64,000 nt of DNA from Sympetrum striolatum (Eukaryota > Arthropoda > Insecta > Odonata > Libellulidae): assembly GCA_947579665.1 (NCBI GenBank), contig OX388351.1, positions 57,234,939 through 57,298,938 of the forward strand. Reading direction: 5' to 3'. Under the pieces are notes generated by a model that saw only the letters and a list, made by a program, of their open reading frames with translations, had not been told where the DNA came from and did no database searches. Made by a program: the position numbers and the translations under genes. Below are positions 34,261 through 48,151 of this stretch, in pieces. Every line of letters starts with the position of its first letter. Within the stretch, counting starts at the first letter, position 1.

Positions 34261-37200
34261 GGACGTTATAGATAAATTTGATTTAGCTTATTATAATATA
34301 ATTCCACCAAAGTTTACTTCATCTGATCAAATATCAAGAGAGAAGGAAATAAAAATACTAGCTAGTTTCCCAAACACGTTGTACTCCGGCATGTTACAAC
34401 TAAATCATCTTACACTCCTAATAAAACCATTTATTTATTTCTTTCTCCATGGCATTCCTCCAAGTGAAGCTAACCCTGCCCAATTACATAAATATCAACA
34501 GGTCACAAGACACTCCCGCTGATGTAATTACCAATACACGTATTGAAAACGCCGTGAACGTTTGGCACCGAGTGGGAGTAGCGGACGTTTTAAGAAGGGA
34601 GACTCTATCTAACGAAGAAACGGGTGGGCGACATCGGAAGGGCAAGAAAAGGCCAGGGGAGAGAAAGGGATAGGATGCGGTAGGATGGGGAGAAAGAGAT
34701 AGGGGGAGGGTAGTGGTTTGATGGGAAAGGGTCCGTATGCTGTCTTTGGAATGCTAGTGCCCTCCGTCAGGGACAACCCGCGGACCAACTGCAGTGCATG
34801 TCAAGTCCATTAAAGCAACCAAGAGACAGCTCTTCACGGCGGTAATCCAGTCACCCTCCCCGCGCTTGGAACAGTTCGAAACAAGTGCGCCGCGAATAGC
34901 AAGCAGAAGGGGAAAGGAAAGCACGTAAGAGAGGCGCCCGGCATACGAAAGGGAAGTCGATTGAAAGGAGGAGTCCCTTCATCTCCTGGAAATTGCACGG
35001 AATTTAAAGTGAGGAAAAAAGTCCTCCGATAAAGTGTTCTAACCCCTATCATTAAGAAGCTACACCGCTGCGTTCTTCATCCGCTAACTAGTGTATATTA
35101 CAGGGGATGATGAATAATTCCAGCGACGCCGATCGGTAATTGCGGCGGAATGGAGAAAATCGGTGGGCGATTCGGAGTAATGGCGAAAGTGCAAACAAGG
35201 AAAGACGATTTCCCAATTGGAAGCTAAGTAAATATAAAGTAGGATTACTCTGAAAAAGTGTCTGGGTAGAAGTTTTATGAGGAGAGCACCACGAAGTATT
35301 TGGCGATTCATCAAATTCATAGTTAACCAGTAGGCAAAACTTTAATCATTAAACTTTCTTGGTATTAAAGTATTTTCAAACACAGAGAAAATTAAACCTT
35401 TATGATAAACTAATAAAAACATAGTTCGTGATGAATCTAAAATGTTACGTATTTTTTAAGCCCTGGATACTATTATTAATATAATTCACTATAATTTGTT
35501 ATCCTGGTTCCTAGTTAATTGTAGTTAATTCATAGAAATATTAAGCTAGCTGGATATCTTCTCATACTAAAGGAGAATTATATTAAAAGGAAAAAATGAT
35601 GAAGTTATGTAATAAATATTAAAATTACGTGATATCATTTTTTATTGTAACTTCGTAGGATATAAAGGTAAGATGAAATAGTGAATATCATCTACTAATA
35701 TTGTTAGATGAGAAATTAAGTTTATATAAAATATAATTCGATGTTACATTAGCCCCAAGGTTGTTCTAAATAAAGAACTTATAGAATCAAATTTAATCTA
35801 AAATTTATTTCTATGGAAGTAATCAGTACTTAATGAAGTTCTATAATTTCTACGTAATAAGAATTCATAGATCTCTCTTCTCTCAAAATTTGTAAAAATG
35901 AGTTTTTATTACTTATATACAAGTAGTAGCATACCGGTATTATATTTTCCCAACCATAAACAGTAATGAAAAATTTAAGCAACACGAATTCACCTGCTAA
36001 GATATTTCCTATCATTTTTCCAATTACATTTTCAGTATAAAACATGCGTCCAATTTACCAGAATATTAAAATCAACAACTTGCATCCAAAAGCAAAACCG
36101 ATATAAAAAGATATAATTCCTTGATAAGGAAGTATCATTCGAATTTCCTTCAGTTTGTTAAATACCAACACTTCCTGTTCAAATAAAACTCAGAAAAAAG
36201 TTGAAAATTGTATTTTAGACTGACTATACTAATTGAAATACCATACAGAATAAATTAAAACATTAATATAAATTAATCAAATTTGTTAGAGTCCTAACCG
36301 TTAAGCAAGAAAAACGTAATTGCGTAACAATAGTTGGAACTGTTTTATTGATCCCAATGCTTTGACGCACGTGAGAAATCCTATACAAGTTCCAAGATAT
36401 TCGTAGAAAATATTCGTAGGGAGTGTAATCACGTTCTCTATGAATGCTATTTTCCACCGTATTGGTCTACCATTGAATTTTACACCCAGAGCAGTATTTC
36501 TTTCGAGCGATTCTTCATCTGAAAAAATATTTCGAAAGAGCTTATTTCTTCAGTTCCAACGATTTCGCATTTGAAATTTTGTATTCCTTCTACAATGAAG
36601 CACGAGGATAAAGAGAGGGTATAGGAGCCCTTTGGGCTCAAAAATCACTATTTCTACAGTTACCAACATTTATAACATATTCATGATGAAATTAACATAA
36701 ACCAAGCCAGATGATTTATAAATGAACTATTCCAATATTTTATAGTAAAGGAAATAATGCGTGAATTCCCACTCCCAGAGTTAGTAAAATTATGAAAAAT
36801 CAGGGATGAACGATTTCTAAACGAAACGTCGAAGATTTCGTTCTGTACATAGTAGTAAGCCATAATGGATGTATGAAATTAGAGGTGACTAACAAATTTT
36901 AACTTATTCAACACCAGAAACATATTGTTCATCCGTTTGAGTCCAACTTCTTACTGTTTTAATTTTAAAAATATCTTCTTATACGAGTAACTAAAAATGG
37001 AATTTTGGTGTTTTTATCTTGAAATTACATTGACTGCAGATTCAAGAAAATTATAAAAAGATTTGGCATGTAGAACACTGTAAACCGAGTGATTTTATGT
37101 TGAAATGTGATAGAATAAATGGTAGAAATATATTGAGGAATTGACTCTTTCTTAAGTCAAGATCAGACCCAATATTGCCTCTATTCCATGTAACTTCAAC

Positions 37201-40200
37201 TTTTATTACCATAAACCTACAGAGTGAAATTCTACGACAACTAAAATTTGGTTTATGAATAATAATATAATTAAATATTTTAAAGGCGAATACCTTAATT
37301 ACTGGGAAACAGCAACAAGAAATTGGATGAGAAAAATCATAAAAACACGGATTCTGTAGCGTAAAAACTAATTTCACATTGATACAATTAAAATTACGGG
37401 ATGTATAAAAGGAAAATGAGAATATAATCATCTTTAACTCAACTTCGTAATAATTCCACGAAACTGCATAAAGTGTAACATAGAACATGCTGGGCAATGT
37501 AGCACCGCTTGTTATGTATTTCTTAGATCAAATACAAGCTTCCCAACGTCAATCTCAAAAAAGGAATCAACTCCTCGTGGAAAATTACCTCTAGAACGTT
37601 ATTCAAAAACTATTTCACTACTACTTAGGAAAAATGCCTTTCCTCGAGCGTAGTGAGGTTAAAAGTGAAGAAGGAATTCTGAATCGCTGGCAGAAAATCA
37701 TTTCAACTACAAAGATGAAAAGAAGGTGAGAAATTGGACCAATTTAAAAGAAAGGACAGGGAATAAGATTTTTCAACGCAATTTCTGAGCGTGAAAGAGG
37801 AAGCAAAGGAGGGTCTGAAAGGGAAAGGAAGGTTTGCTGCGAAGAAAATAGTTGGGAAAGTTAAACAAATGCTCGGAGAGGGATTGAGACGAATTCCAGG
37901 TGCTCAGACATCGACAGAAGCTAAGGAAGAACGAAGCTCATTTGTATCCATTGGAGAGAACGCTGGGATTTATCTTTAAACGTCTTCGTTGCCTTTACTA
38001 GGTAATCGATCAAAAGTTTGCATTCCTCTTAATTTACATCCTCACTATCATTTCTCAACCAAATACAAGATGGGACTCAAGCAAATTTTATGCTGATATT
38101 CACATAATATCGTGGTCTTAAATTAATTTCTATAAATTTAAGGGGTTGATGTATAAATATGGGCTTTGGGCCTATAAAGTCTTTGGAACGTTCTCTGCTT
38201 CCAATGTGACGATGAAGCAGGACAGAATCTTGCTATTTTAATAGTACAGGAGAAGGTTAAAAATATTGGTCATAGTTTTCTGCGATCCATTGGCCTTTAT
38301 TTCATTGAGCTTAACTCACACTGTGAATTTAGGTTTATAATAAATATGCACCAATTTTATAATTAAGTAGCTATTATGTACTAAGCGATGGAAATATTAT
38401 CTCCCAAGAGTTTATTATTTTTATGTGAAAGACTGAATATTAAAATTACATTTTCATAATGTCACCGGTAGTTTCTCTAGCTCTTCCTTTCTCACTTTTT
38501 CAATAGAAAAGAGAGAGAGTCATACTGAAGGATTTTTCCAGGACCTACTACCTTCACCCTACAATTTCTAACCTCTATAGAGTAATAATTTTCTTTATTG
38601 TAACTCTTAAGCATAGCAATACCTAATTTTGTAATTTCTATTGCCATATTTAGTTATCTATAAACCTATTAATGTCGATAAAGTTTCTTTCAACCGCGTT
38701 ATTAGAAATGCTTATTTTATTCAAATGATTATTATAACTGAACTATTGAATTCTCTTAACAAATTGCTTAGACTAACGGATAAAATAATTCGTACCAACA
38801 GGTTAAATGATACCTTACGGAAAATATGATTTAAAGCATATAACCAAATATATCTATAATATCGATAACAACGGAGTCACTAAGTTCCTTTGAGAAAGTC
38901 AGTTCAAATAAGGATAAATCAATTGGATATAAGACTATTAGTGGAACAACGCAGAGGACATAAGACATCAAGTGTCCTTTGAAACTCAAATGCCTAAACA
39001 TAAATTCGTAGAGTATCTAAAAATTAAGTTGGATAGAGATGGAAAGAAAAGCTCTTGAAACAACATAGAGAAGCCCAAAGAAAACAAGATGAAAACTATC
39101 AAGACAATTTTTATATTTAAAACGTGCTCCTTGAATAAAACCGAAGTTGAAGAACTAGCTTGATCATTCCAAAATGTGTTTCGAATCAATCCTAGCTCAT
39201 TGTCAACTAACCTGTATCTAATGGGAAATATGAAATCAAAAAACTAAATTTCATTATTATTGTCAATATGGACCGTTGATCGGCGTGTGGCAGGGGGTTT
39301 GATTGGTTTAAATGATTGGTTATAACAAACAACATTTTCATGGATTTACCCAAACGGCCTCACCCAATGGAATTGCTGTTTCAGAAACTTCAAATTAGAG
39401 ACTGAATCAAGATAAAGCCACGATATAACTTACAGGTTAAAAAGCGTCCAAAAATTCATAGAATAATTCTTAAATCCATAACATGCTACCGTTAAAGGTA
39501 CTATTGGAAATTCTCTCCAATATGTCAAGTGTTAACAACTATTAAGTTTTAGTTAAATGGAAGATGGGACTAAAAACTCCTAATTTCGCCAAATAAAGTC
39601 CATTGTATGTAATAAGTGAATTAGTGTGATGCTAAACTCTTTCAATTTTGATGATACAAAAATTGGATTTCCTATATTATTTTTTAATTGTTAAAACAAC
39701 AGATTCGATCCTTAAACGATTCAAGCGATGGCAGCAACAAAAAATACACTGAATTCAATCTAATCTATCAAGTGAGCTTTTAGAAAATATTTAAAGGGGC
39801 TGCACGATTAGATCATAGATCTAGTTTTCACTTTAATCAGTAGAGATTAAAAAATGCGAACATTTAAATCTCTCTGCCGATTCCGAAATTGGATCACAAG
39901 ACCTCCAAAAAGGAAACTTCAGAAAAGAAACGCTATTTTTGATTGAGTTTTAATGAAGGCGATTTCTTCAATATCTGTGTTTGACTTGGAAGGATCTTAC
40001 GGAGCCAATAATTTCAATCAGTTCCGGGAACTAGTCAAGTAAATAATGTTTGCATAAAAAATTCTCAAAATTATTTTCTTTGAGAATGCCAATTTTTTTC
40101 GAGATAAAGCTTCGAGAGATAGCTGACATTCTTTCTTTTTAAAATACGAATATTTTTCTATGGATAGTTTATGATTGAAATATTTCGTAAAATAAAAAAA

Positions 40201-41200
40201 TATTATGGAGTGAGAAGATTTGCCCTTATACAGTGTATGTTTTAAGTGAAGCTGTATGAATGAATGAAGTAAATTCTTACAAAATATTATAAAATAATTG
40301 AATTGAGGCAATAATAAATTTTAAATAAAGTAAATCAAAATATGAAAGTGAAAAGGAGGTGTTCATTTTGATATTATATTTATTATAAACTATAAGTATA
40401 CAAATGTATTTACTACATTATATATGGAAGCTTATTTTTATAGAATCCCAAGGAATAATCCTAATTATATAAATATTAAAATACATATCTTATATAATGT
40501 ACCTATATAATATTTATGAATAATTCAATTGTATTCAATACACCCAACTCAATGGCTCACATACATTTATAAGAAAATAATTAACTCATAATTCAAGCAA
40601 TTTGCGCTCCTTCCTAATTAGCGGTAGCTGTTCCTCAGGAGAAAATAAATTAAAAATTGAATCTCTGTGACTGATTCTTCTATTTTCTAAGCTTTAAAAC
40701 TTACAAGCAAGTTTCAGCATATAAGAATATCTTATGTATAAAAGTGTAAGGCTATTTACAAGAATCATCCTCATCTTTGTTAGTTTCACTCTAACTCGTT
40801 GGTGACTTAACGTACGTTAACTCTTCACGTAGCATTTTATATTTTCTTCCCTAAGATTTATCAGTTTAAAGCCTTCATAAAAAACGCTTCCTTGGAACGC
40901 TCTCTATGAAAGATCCTTCTACTCTATGCAACTCTATTTCTCGTTAGTAAACTACTCAGCAGCTGAACGATGTACTCAACCTGTTTTCCATTCACTCTTG
41001 TAGGAATATAATTTCTTAACTATTCCTGTTACGTTTGTCACATTTTGCAAATCGTTTCTTATATATTAATTACTTTCATATCCATGCTCTTATAACACTC
41101 TCGTGCGTCATCCTTAAACGATGCAACGGAATTTTCGCGAGTTTTTAACCCACCCCTTCTGACATTAAATGACGCATGGACCTTCATACCCAATGTGATA
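34261..41200. other. Long A+T-rich stretch with one GC-richer island
   Basis: Only the island at about 34560-35060 stands out: purine-rich on the left, CpG-containing on the right, with a weak 74-codon ORF on each strand and no recognised domain. The other roughly 6 kb show scattered short ORFs without motifs (for example 37051-37497, 148 codons, hydrophobic and Cys/Phe-rich, minus strand) and no repeat I could identify. Confidence 0.4.
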
Positions 41201-41204
41201 AAGT

Positions 41205-41450
41205 GTTACATATTCCCGGAGCCCTTCATGTTCATTCAAGTATGGCCATCCTTTAAGGACAAAAGGATGGTTGCACAGAAGAAGGTCATTAGAGTAACGT
41301 TAAGGGCACTCAATATTGCGGATTCCTTCCCCTTACTTCATATGTTATACCTTTGAAGTATCTATTTGTGTAGAAGGTTTTCAGATACTATAATCTTGTA
41401 GGAGAAACGGAAAACCGTCATTCTACAATGATAAAGCATATAGATTGTAG
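41205..41450 (+). pseudogene. Decayed non-LTR retrotransposon RT C-terminal fragment
   Basis: Reading from 41228 gives MFIQVWPSFKDKRMVAQKKV and IRVTLRALNIADSFPLLHML, a stop at 41353, then SIYLCRRFSDT. After a frameshift, ENRHSTMIKHID is encoded at about 41413-41442. The order QKKVIRI, then a short hydrophobic LxIL...LY..S...F segment, then an HSxNTR-like motif is the usual C-terminal end of jockey/CR1-type reverse transcriptases. At least one stop and one frameshift break it. No upstream catalytic RT motifs were found, so this is a 5'-truncated or heavily decayed copy. The assignment rests on motif order, not on a database match. Confidence 0.5.
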
Positions 41451-43290
41451 CCCTAGAGTCAAAAACTGAACTCTATTGATAACCTTATTTATATGTGACC
41501 CAAATATGGTTTTACTTTTAAGCAGCAAGTATTGCCATTGCTATAAATGAAAGGAAATTCATCAAAGTCGTAAGTGAATGTTTCTTGGATGAATATCTGA
41601 AGATGTCGAATCTTGGTCAAAAAGATAATGTGAATCTGTACAGTGTTTTATATAATATGCAAGTAATTTCTGTATATCCTTCTGGATGTTTGTATTGTCA
41701 CAAAGCTTATTATTTACTTTATCAACTTTTCTCTAACATTTCTCTTCTGCTATTTTAGTAAATGCTTTGCAGAGTAATTGACAATATAACGTTGATATTT
41801 ATCACCTCTGGAATGGCCATATTCCTTTAAAAGGAATATTGACTATGATTGTATTTTATTTTGCATTGGTGGGTAAAGGAAAAGAAGTACTATACATTGT
41901 CCAAAGAGTATTTTTTTCTGTTTCAGCTCTGAGTTAGCTGTATCTTTCCCTCCCTCGCCTTCTCGAAAACGTCCTACCAATTTTTTTATTCGTTCTCTTA
42001 TCTAATACACTCGTAGTCTCTGCTAAACCATCTACCTCTTTGCAAAATAATTTAACCGTATATTGAATATGTTGGACAATATCCAAAACAACCTTGTCGA
42101 GATGTTATGCATGACTTTCTGGTATCATTTCGCTTTAACCTATTATAATATAAAGCTAATCCTTCATTTACTGAATCGCATACCATCAGACAGCTGCGGA
42201 TATGTACGATTTCCACAGTGTGAATGGACGCATACTTTTGGCCCACGTCTGTTATTCTGCCAACCTCTTTCTGCCGCTGTTATCTTTCTCATCGCTGTAC
42301 TTGTTCCGTTATCTGCATCCCTTCCTTTGTCCCTTTTCCTCGCAATTTCCGTCCATCATCATCCTCTCTTTCTTCGATAACCGTTTCCTCACCGACTACG
42401 TTCGTAAACGCCTTTCTTACTTTCCACCGCACTCCCTTCATACGCCTCTTTTCCGCGGAATAATCCCAAACAAAGCGAGCAGGAACACCTTTCCCCTTAC
42501 GGCTCTAATGCACTCTCGCTTCAATGCAGAACCCCTTCGATCCTTCCCTCCCTCGATTCCCCTCCTTTTATCTCTTCTTTCGCTTAGTTTACCTCACACC
42601 CTTTACGTTCCGTCAAACATGTGCGCGAAAGAATATCTTATTTAACGCTTCTTCAAGAAACAATTATCTTTTACATCACCCTCTGTGTATTTTGTGTTTA
42701 AAATTTAATACAATTTTGAGTTTTTGCCGTGTAATTATATACTGATAAATGAAAAATTTTAAGCCAACATTTAAAAACTTACTGCCAATGTTACACAATG
42801 CCAACTTTCTGTTGCTATTCGTCAATACAGTTATTTCACCAAACAGTCTCGACAAAATCTTAGTTAAATTACTATCACGTTTCAGTACGGACTAACCGTT
42901 TCTATTTATTATTTATTTTCTGAGTGTAATAACCATAATCCAAGAAAAAATAACTTAAAATTAGGCTTCATTAGTTCTCTTAATGAGCTCAAGGTCTACA
43001 TTCTGACAGTTCTTATTTTGTGACTACTACTTAAATTCTAAAATTAACGTAAATCTTTAAAAACTGATATGCAAATGTGAATTATATTTCCGCTTTGAAG
43101 AGCCGTACACTTTACCAACATCTAAGATGCATAGTCACAAAATATGTAGGTTAAACAGCAGGCTGGCTGTACATACGTAAGTAGTACAAACAAGAGGAGT
43201 ATAGACTTCATGATTTCACTCTATCCTTGTTTAGTATTATTTTAAAATTTCATTGACAGCTGAGGTCATTCTGCACGTACAGTCACTCAA
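41451..43290. other. Spacer with a pyrimidine-rich island
   Basis: At about 42240-42640 the plus strand is strongly C+T-rich and opens several overlapping frames of Ser/Leu/Phe-rich peptide (up to 147 codons). This is compositional; no domain is seen. A 21-bp near-palindrome ATATTCCTTT-A-AAAGGAATAT lies at 41823-41843. Confidence 0.4.
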
Positions 43291-43293
43291 CAA

Positions 43294-43348
43294 GGAATCG
43301 AACGCAGTACAGTTTTCTCCAAGGCCATACACACAATCTACTTGGCTG
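43294..43348 (-). mobile_element. tRNA-derived SINE head
   Basis: On the minus strand CAGCCAAGTAG (43338-43348) fits box A with two differences, and CGTTCGATTCC (43294-43304) fits box B with one, at a plausible 33-bp gap. The flanks do not fold into an acceptor stem, so this is not a functional tRNA gene. Confidence 0.4.
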
Positions 43349-45120
43349 CTTGGAGGCCTTACTTTATTCTTATTCATTAAAATCCAGAAAGATTGAAGTT
43401 TTAATTCCATTATTATCATAATGGTGCATTACTTTACGCAAAAATACAATATTCCTTAATACTTGATCCCGCATTTTTTCGTGTATGCAAAGCAAGCATT
43501 TCAACTTAAGCGCGTTAATTCTAAAAATATTTCCGTTCCAAAATACGTCTCTGAAACAAAAGATTTTATACGAAAGATCGATCTTTACACTGACTTTGCA
43601 GTGAGTCTCTTATTTACTCTTCACTTTCAGAATATCTTTTTCGCCGAACCTTTTCCTCTATTCCACCACTTTGCTCTGTTCGCAGAACAGGTCCTCTCTC
43701 CCTCTCTACGCCATCGCCTTTCACACGCTTCTGCTCCTGATGTGGATGGATGATACTAGCCTCTTCCTCCTGCATCTCCTTCAATCTCCATCTCTTCATC
43801 TCCCCACTCTCGAGGGGGATTTTAGACTTTGTCCAAAGCTTTTATTCTGTCCTCACAATTTCATTCTCCGCAGTCAGCTTAAGACGCACTCTATCAACAT
43901 GCATTCCTTCAATTTTATCCCTCCCGCAAAAATGAGTTTCCCTCCTCTCGAGACCTGCTTTTGAATGCAACTGCTCTCCTTAGGTTTTCCCTATCACGGG
44001 CGTCCAATATTAAAATAGATATGCGAATGTATATTTTCTTATTTACGAAAGGTAAGATCTATAAAATATAAATGTATAAAATCGACAAATCCTTAGTGAA
44101 TTTTAAAAATTATCTGCAATGAGCTTTAAGCAATCCAATATACATCTATACTTATATTTGAGCTTTAATTTTCAAATCGACAATCATATTCTTGCGAAAA
44201 GATAACTCTCATTTAAAATTAAGTGAGAAAAATCCAATCGCATTAATCCTTCTTTCGAATAAATAAAGTTTTCAACATTTGAAAGAGAATACTTTACTCA
44301 TCTAAGTACTCAAACTTGGACGAATTTCCAACAGCCACGAGATTATAGATTGGAAAAATGTTAAAGCATGAAGATGAATAAAATTTGAATATACGAACAA
44401 GCTAGACATGAAATCTTCCACTTCCATTTAAGTTGCTGCGCACATATACCTGTGCAGTAACTTTTATTCTGACTTTGGCTTTTATATTGAGTTAATAAGC
44501 GCCTTATAGCTATAAAAAATGTAAAAATAGTGAATGGTGAAAATAGTTGGAACTTATAGCTACTCAAAGATAAGAATTTTACAAGCGAAATATCTACTGT
44601 TAATATTTCACTTGTTACGACGCAAAGAATTGCATCAGATTAAAACATACCTGTAGTGAGTCAAAGTGGGTCAAATACTAAGATGGGAGGTACTGATAGA
44701 GTTTGTAATTGATGGTAGATTTCAAGCGAATAAAAACAGAGAGGAAGAAAATAAAAAATATATTGGATGACTTTAAGAGTGGGGTAAACTACCAGGAGGT
44801 GAAAGAGATGGAGTTGAATACGAATATTTGAATGCACACAAACCTACTAAAAGGTAGGAAACTGACGTATGTAGAAAAAGCTGTACACATTGTCATCTTT
44901 TTTGAGACCACATAATTGTATCTATGAATAGATGAAGGTATTACGTTGATTCCTTTTTTTCTAACTGAACCTCCAAAAATATACGTTTTATTAACTAAAT
45001 TTCACTCTGTCCAAATTGTCTCAACGCAACTACTTAAGGGAACTTCCAAGACAGTGAACCGCTTCAAGAGATAACATATTCAAGAGTGCCTTTCCTCAGC
45101 TAAAATTTCGCAACCAATTT
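43349..45120. other. Spacer with a second pyrimidine-rich island
   Basis: A C+T-rich block at about 43620-43970 again opens several overlapping frames without a recognisable product. The remainder is A+T-rich and shows nothing. Confidence 0.4.
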
Positions 45121-45700
45121 GAGTAAAAATGGGGCTATTAGAAGCGAGTCAATCGGGCGTGTGGGCATAACGAGAGCGAATTTCTGATCAAAGAAAGAGC
45201 CGCGCAAAAGTGAGGTGAGCGCTCCTTTGCAAGTCGAAAAAATTCAACGGATTCGAGGCATTCTTTGTTAGAGTCACGTGACCAAAAAAAAAAAGAGAAC
45301 GACGAAATTGGGGAAGGGCAGAACAGTCGCGAATCGATGGGCGAATGCACGGTGAGTAATGGAAATGCGCACTGGTCCTCGACGCAGAATGAAAAGGGTT
45401 CTAGAATGACGATCAACGAGTTTTCGTGTCCGAATTGGAAGAGTAACTTTCGAGTGCGAAACAGAGAAGTTTCATTTCGGCTCTAGAGTTTCGAGAAGAA
45501 ACAGTTTGCTGCCATCCGATCCGGTCTTCATTAGCGACATCGCAAGAGAGGGACGAACGCAAATCGAGCACCGGAATTGCAATTCCAAGTTATCTTCATT
45601 TCTTCCGTTCGGTTTGTTCTCTCTCAGCCTCTTCAATGAAGTCTGATTGTGGCGGGATTTAATTACGCTGGAAGCAGTGAGGTCTAATACGCAAATACTT
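45121..45700. other. GC-richer island with a consensus splice-donor sequence
   Basis: CACG|GTGAGTAA at about 45346-45357 on the plus strand is a near-ideal 5' splice site, within an ORF starting at 45265 (MLESRDQKKKENDEIGEGQN). An A-run lies at about 45284-45294. The peptide is low-complexity and charged; I do not recognise it. A noncoding or 5' UTR exon is possible but unsupported. Confidence 0.2.
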
Positions 45701-48082
45701 AAATTCATTAACATGGTAAATTAAGTAGACCAAACAGTCGATGAAGATAATTAATTTAAGAAACGATAGAATGGGTGTCAGAGTTGAGAACACTCTAACA
45801 AAGAAAGTTTTTTTGAAGGGTTTTTAAACGTCTAATTCATAATCAGCCGTGTTCTTATTTCTTTCCACTCATTTAATATGTACTTACTTAAACGCATGGT
45901 CAAATTTTGACGGGAGCTATTAATAAACAAACATTCAACCAGTAAACAGAGAAAAAATCAATAGGAAGAACACTTGCTAAGCTCTTTCATTAATAATTTT
46001 CACGGAGAGCAATTCAGAAGTTCATGTGCAGATTTCTGGAATTACATAGTTCAGAGATATGCAAATGCAAATAACGAAATTTTTCCTAGGAAAAATGTTG
46101 TCTAATCCCACAGTAAACTGATTCTATTAGACTTCCGGCTTTCTTAAGCACAATTCATACTAATGTGCAACGTAAAGTTTGAGCGAGTGTTATGGTTAAG
46201 ACTAAGGGAAGATGCAAAGAAAATGGTCCAAATTTAACAACTGAAATAGTTCTATTACTTTTAATATAAACTTTTAGTCAAGCCAGCTTAGATTTCCCTG
46301 CATAGAATGTCTAGGTATATTTGGGTTATCCTGCTAATTTGCTATGCAAATGATAATATTATTTTTATCAAAGATAAATAGTTAGTATTTATTAACCACG
46401 AGTAAGAACCTGAAAGATTAAAGCACTATAGCCCATGGAAATTCAATGTACCTACTTATTTACATAGCCAACAATCCAGGATAAGCATCCAAAAATATTT
46501 TAAAATGCGTGAAATATCAACCAAAATTTCACCAATTAATCGCAAACTTATTAAATGAATATGTTTTAGAAGAGACTCGTAAAGAGACAATAAAATAGAT
46601 AGTGTTTTACCCTTTACTTTTCAAAGCTTGAGAATTAGCATAGAACAACAACTATAAATAAAATGCTGAGTGCTCATTTACAAACCTCATTACTCAACAA
46701 GACAATCATCCAAATGCTCCAACTCAGAGAAATGCAAACTGTAACAGCAATTTACAAGTAAATGGGAAGTAAAATATAGATTAATTCAAAACCGTGCAAA
46801 AATCATCTAGTTTTAATATTACAAAATAGAATAATATAAATGTTGATTTTAGTAAAATATTTACATATGCTTTCGTGTAAAATACTTTAAAAAATTCGAA
46901 TGGGGAATAAAACAAATATTTGAAATACAAAACTGTGTGGATGCTTCAAAAAATTAAGCTTGCATCGGAATATATTTAACGTATGAATTATGAGAACGAA
47001 ATATCTAAATATGTGAGTTAAGAAATCGTGTAAAGCAGTTGATAGATTCGAGCAGCGAAAATTTCCGAAAACGAGATCCTAGGCGTGGAGAAGCTCTCCA
47101 TAGCGTCACTGCCCCGGGGTGACTCACAGATCAAAATGGTCGGCGATACCATTTTTAGCTCGAAAAATTCACAAGCGCGAGAAAAGCTCCCTCTTCTATT
47201 GCGAAACTGAAACAAAGAGCAGCGAAAACTCGTTAACAGCAACATGCGAGGTCCTCAGGGGATATACTGAGAGGGTTGACATTTTGAGGAACCATAAAAG
47301 CCGTTCTTTGAAAAAACAGTTGTGATTTCCATCTAGTTTCGTCGCGTGTTAAATTTCGTCAACGTGCGCAATTCACGACTGTCAATTGCATTAATTTTAG
47401 CATCCCCACCGTGCCAAAAATATGCGCGCCCAATTTTTGAATATTTAAAGGCGATATTGTGGGTTCGTTTGCTGCCGTCATGTAGGCGTTTTGAACGAGG
47501 AGAGGGTCAAAGTTCCTGCACCGACGATGAAAACTGAACGCGACATTCCAGATGATTGCAGAATAGTTCGCACATGCTAAATTTGGCGTGTTATTACGTC
47601 AACGACTTATTGGGTTAAGTAGGATGAAAGTAAGAATGATTGCACTGTAATAGAATCACCATCGAAGGCTGTAGAGGTACTAGAGTAATCGATAGTGACT
47701 ATTATAAACTGAAAAGTGTTAGAGAAATAAAAAATTAACTACTTTTCTCTAGGAATCTAGATCAGGTGTCAAAAAAATGAACTTCCACACATGAAGTCCC
47801 ACACACTCAAACCTACTCTGGTGGACTACAACGAGACTTAAAGATGACGCTTTTTGCTTTTGAAACTAGGTGTGTTCTTTTAATTTTTGCATGATGAGGA
47901 TTTTGGTATTTTGTTTTTAATTGAATTTTGACCTTGTATCATAGATAAAAGTAGCTCATTTTTATTCCTTATAATAATAACTTCTCTAATGGAAACAGAA
48001 AAATACCAATTACAAGTACATCCATTTCAATAAATATTATTTACAAAGACAAACAACCATTCCCTAGCCAGAAAAAATCAAA
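45701..48082. other. A+T-rich spacer, nothing recognised
   Basis: A mildly GC-richer part at 47030-47560 has ORFs on both strands without known motifs. No repeat or RNA gene is identified. Confidence 0.45.
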
Positions 48083-48151
48083 CTAGCCGGGATTCGAACC
48101 CAAGGGCTTGGCGTTAGAGTGCTAGCACGCAAACCACTCCGCCACCGCAGC
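48083..48151 (-). mobile_element. tRNA-derived SINE head with perfect A and B boxes
   Basis: On the minus strand TGGCGGAGTGG (48134-48144) matches box A exactly and GGTTCGAATCC (48090-48100) matches box B exactly, 33 bp apart as in a tRNA. The 5' acceptor strand would be GCTGCGG, but the sequence after the T-arm (CTAGTTT) does not pair with it, and no normal anticodon arm forms. It is therefore better read as a SINE promoter or tRNA pseudogene than as a working tRNA. Confidence 0.65.

Noticed and set aside
37051..37497. 148-codon minus-strand ORF
   Set aside because: Cys/Phe/Ile-rich peptide with no motif, A+T-rich codons and no flanking splice signals; consistent with chance.
42202..42645. 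147-codon plus-strand ORF
   Set aside because: Low-complexity Ser/Leu/Phe peptide from a C+T-rich tract, with other plus-strand frames also open over the same bases.
48083..48151. Functional tRNA gene
   Set aside because: A and B boxes are perfect, but the acceptor strands GCTGCGG and CTAGTTT do not pair and no anticodon arm forms.
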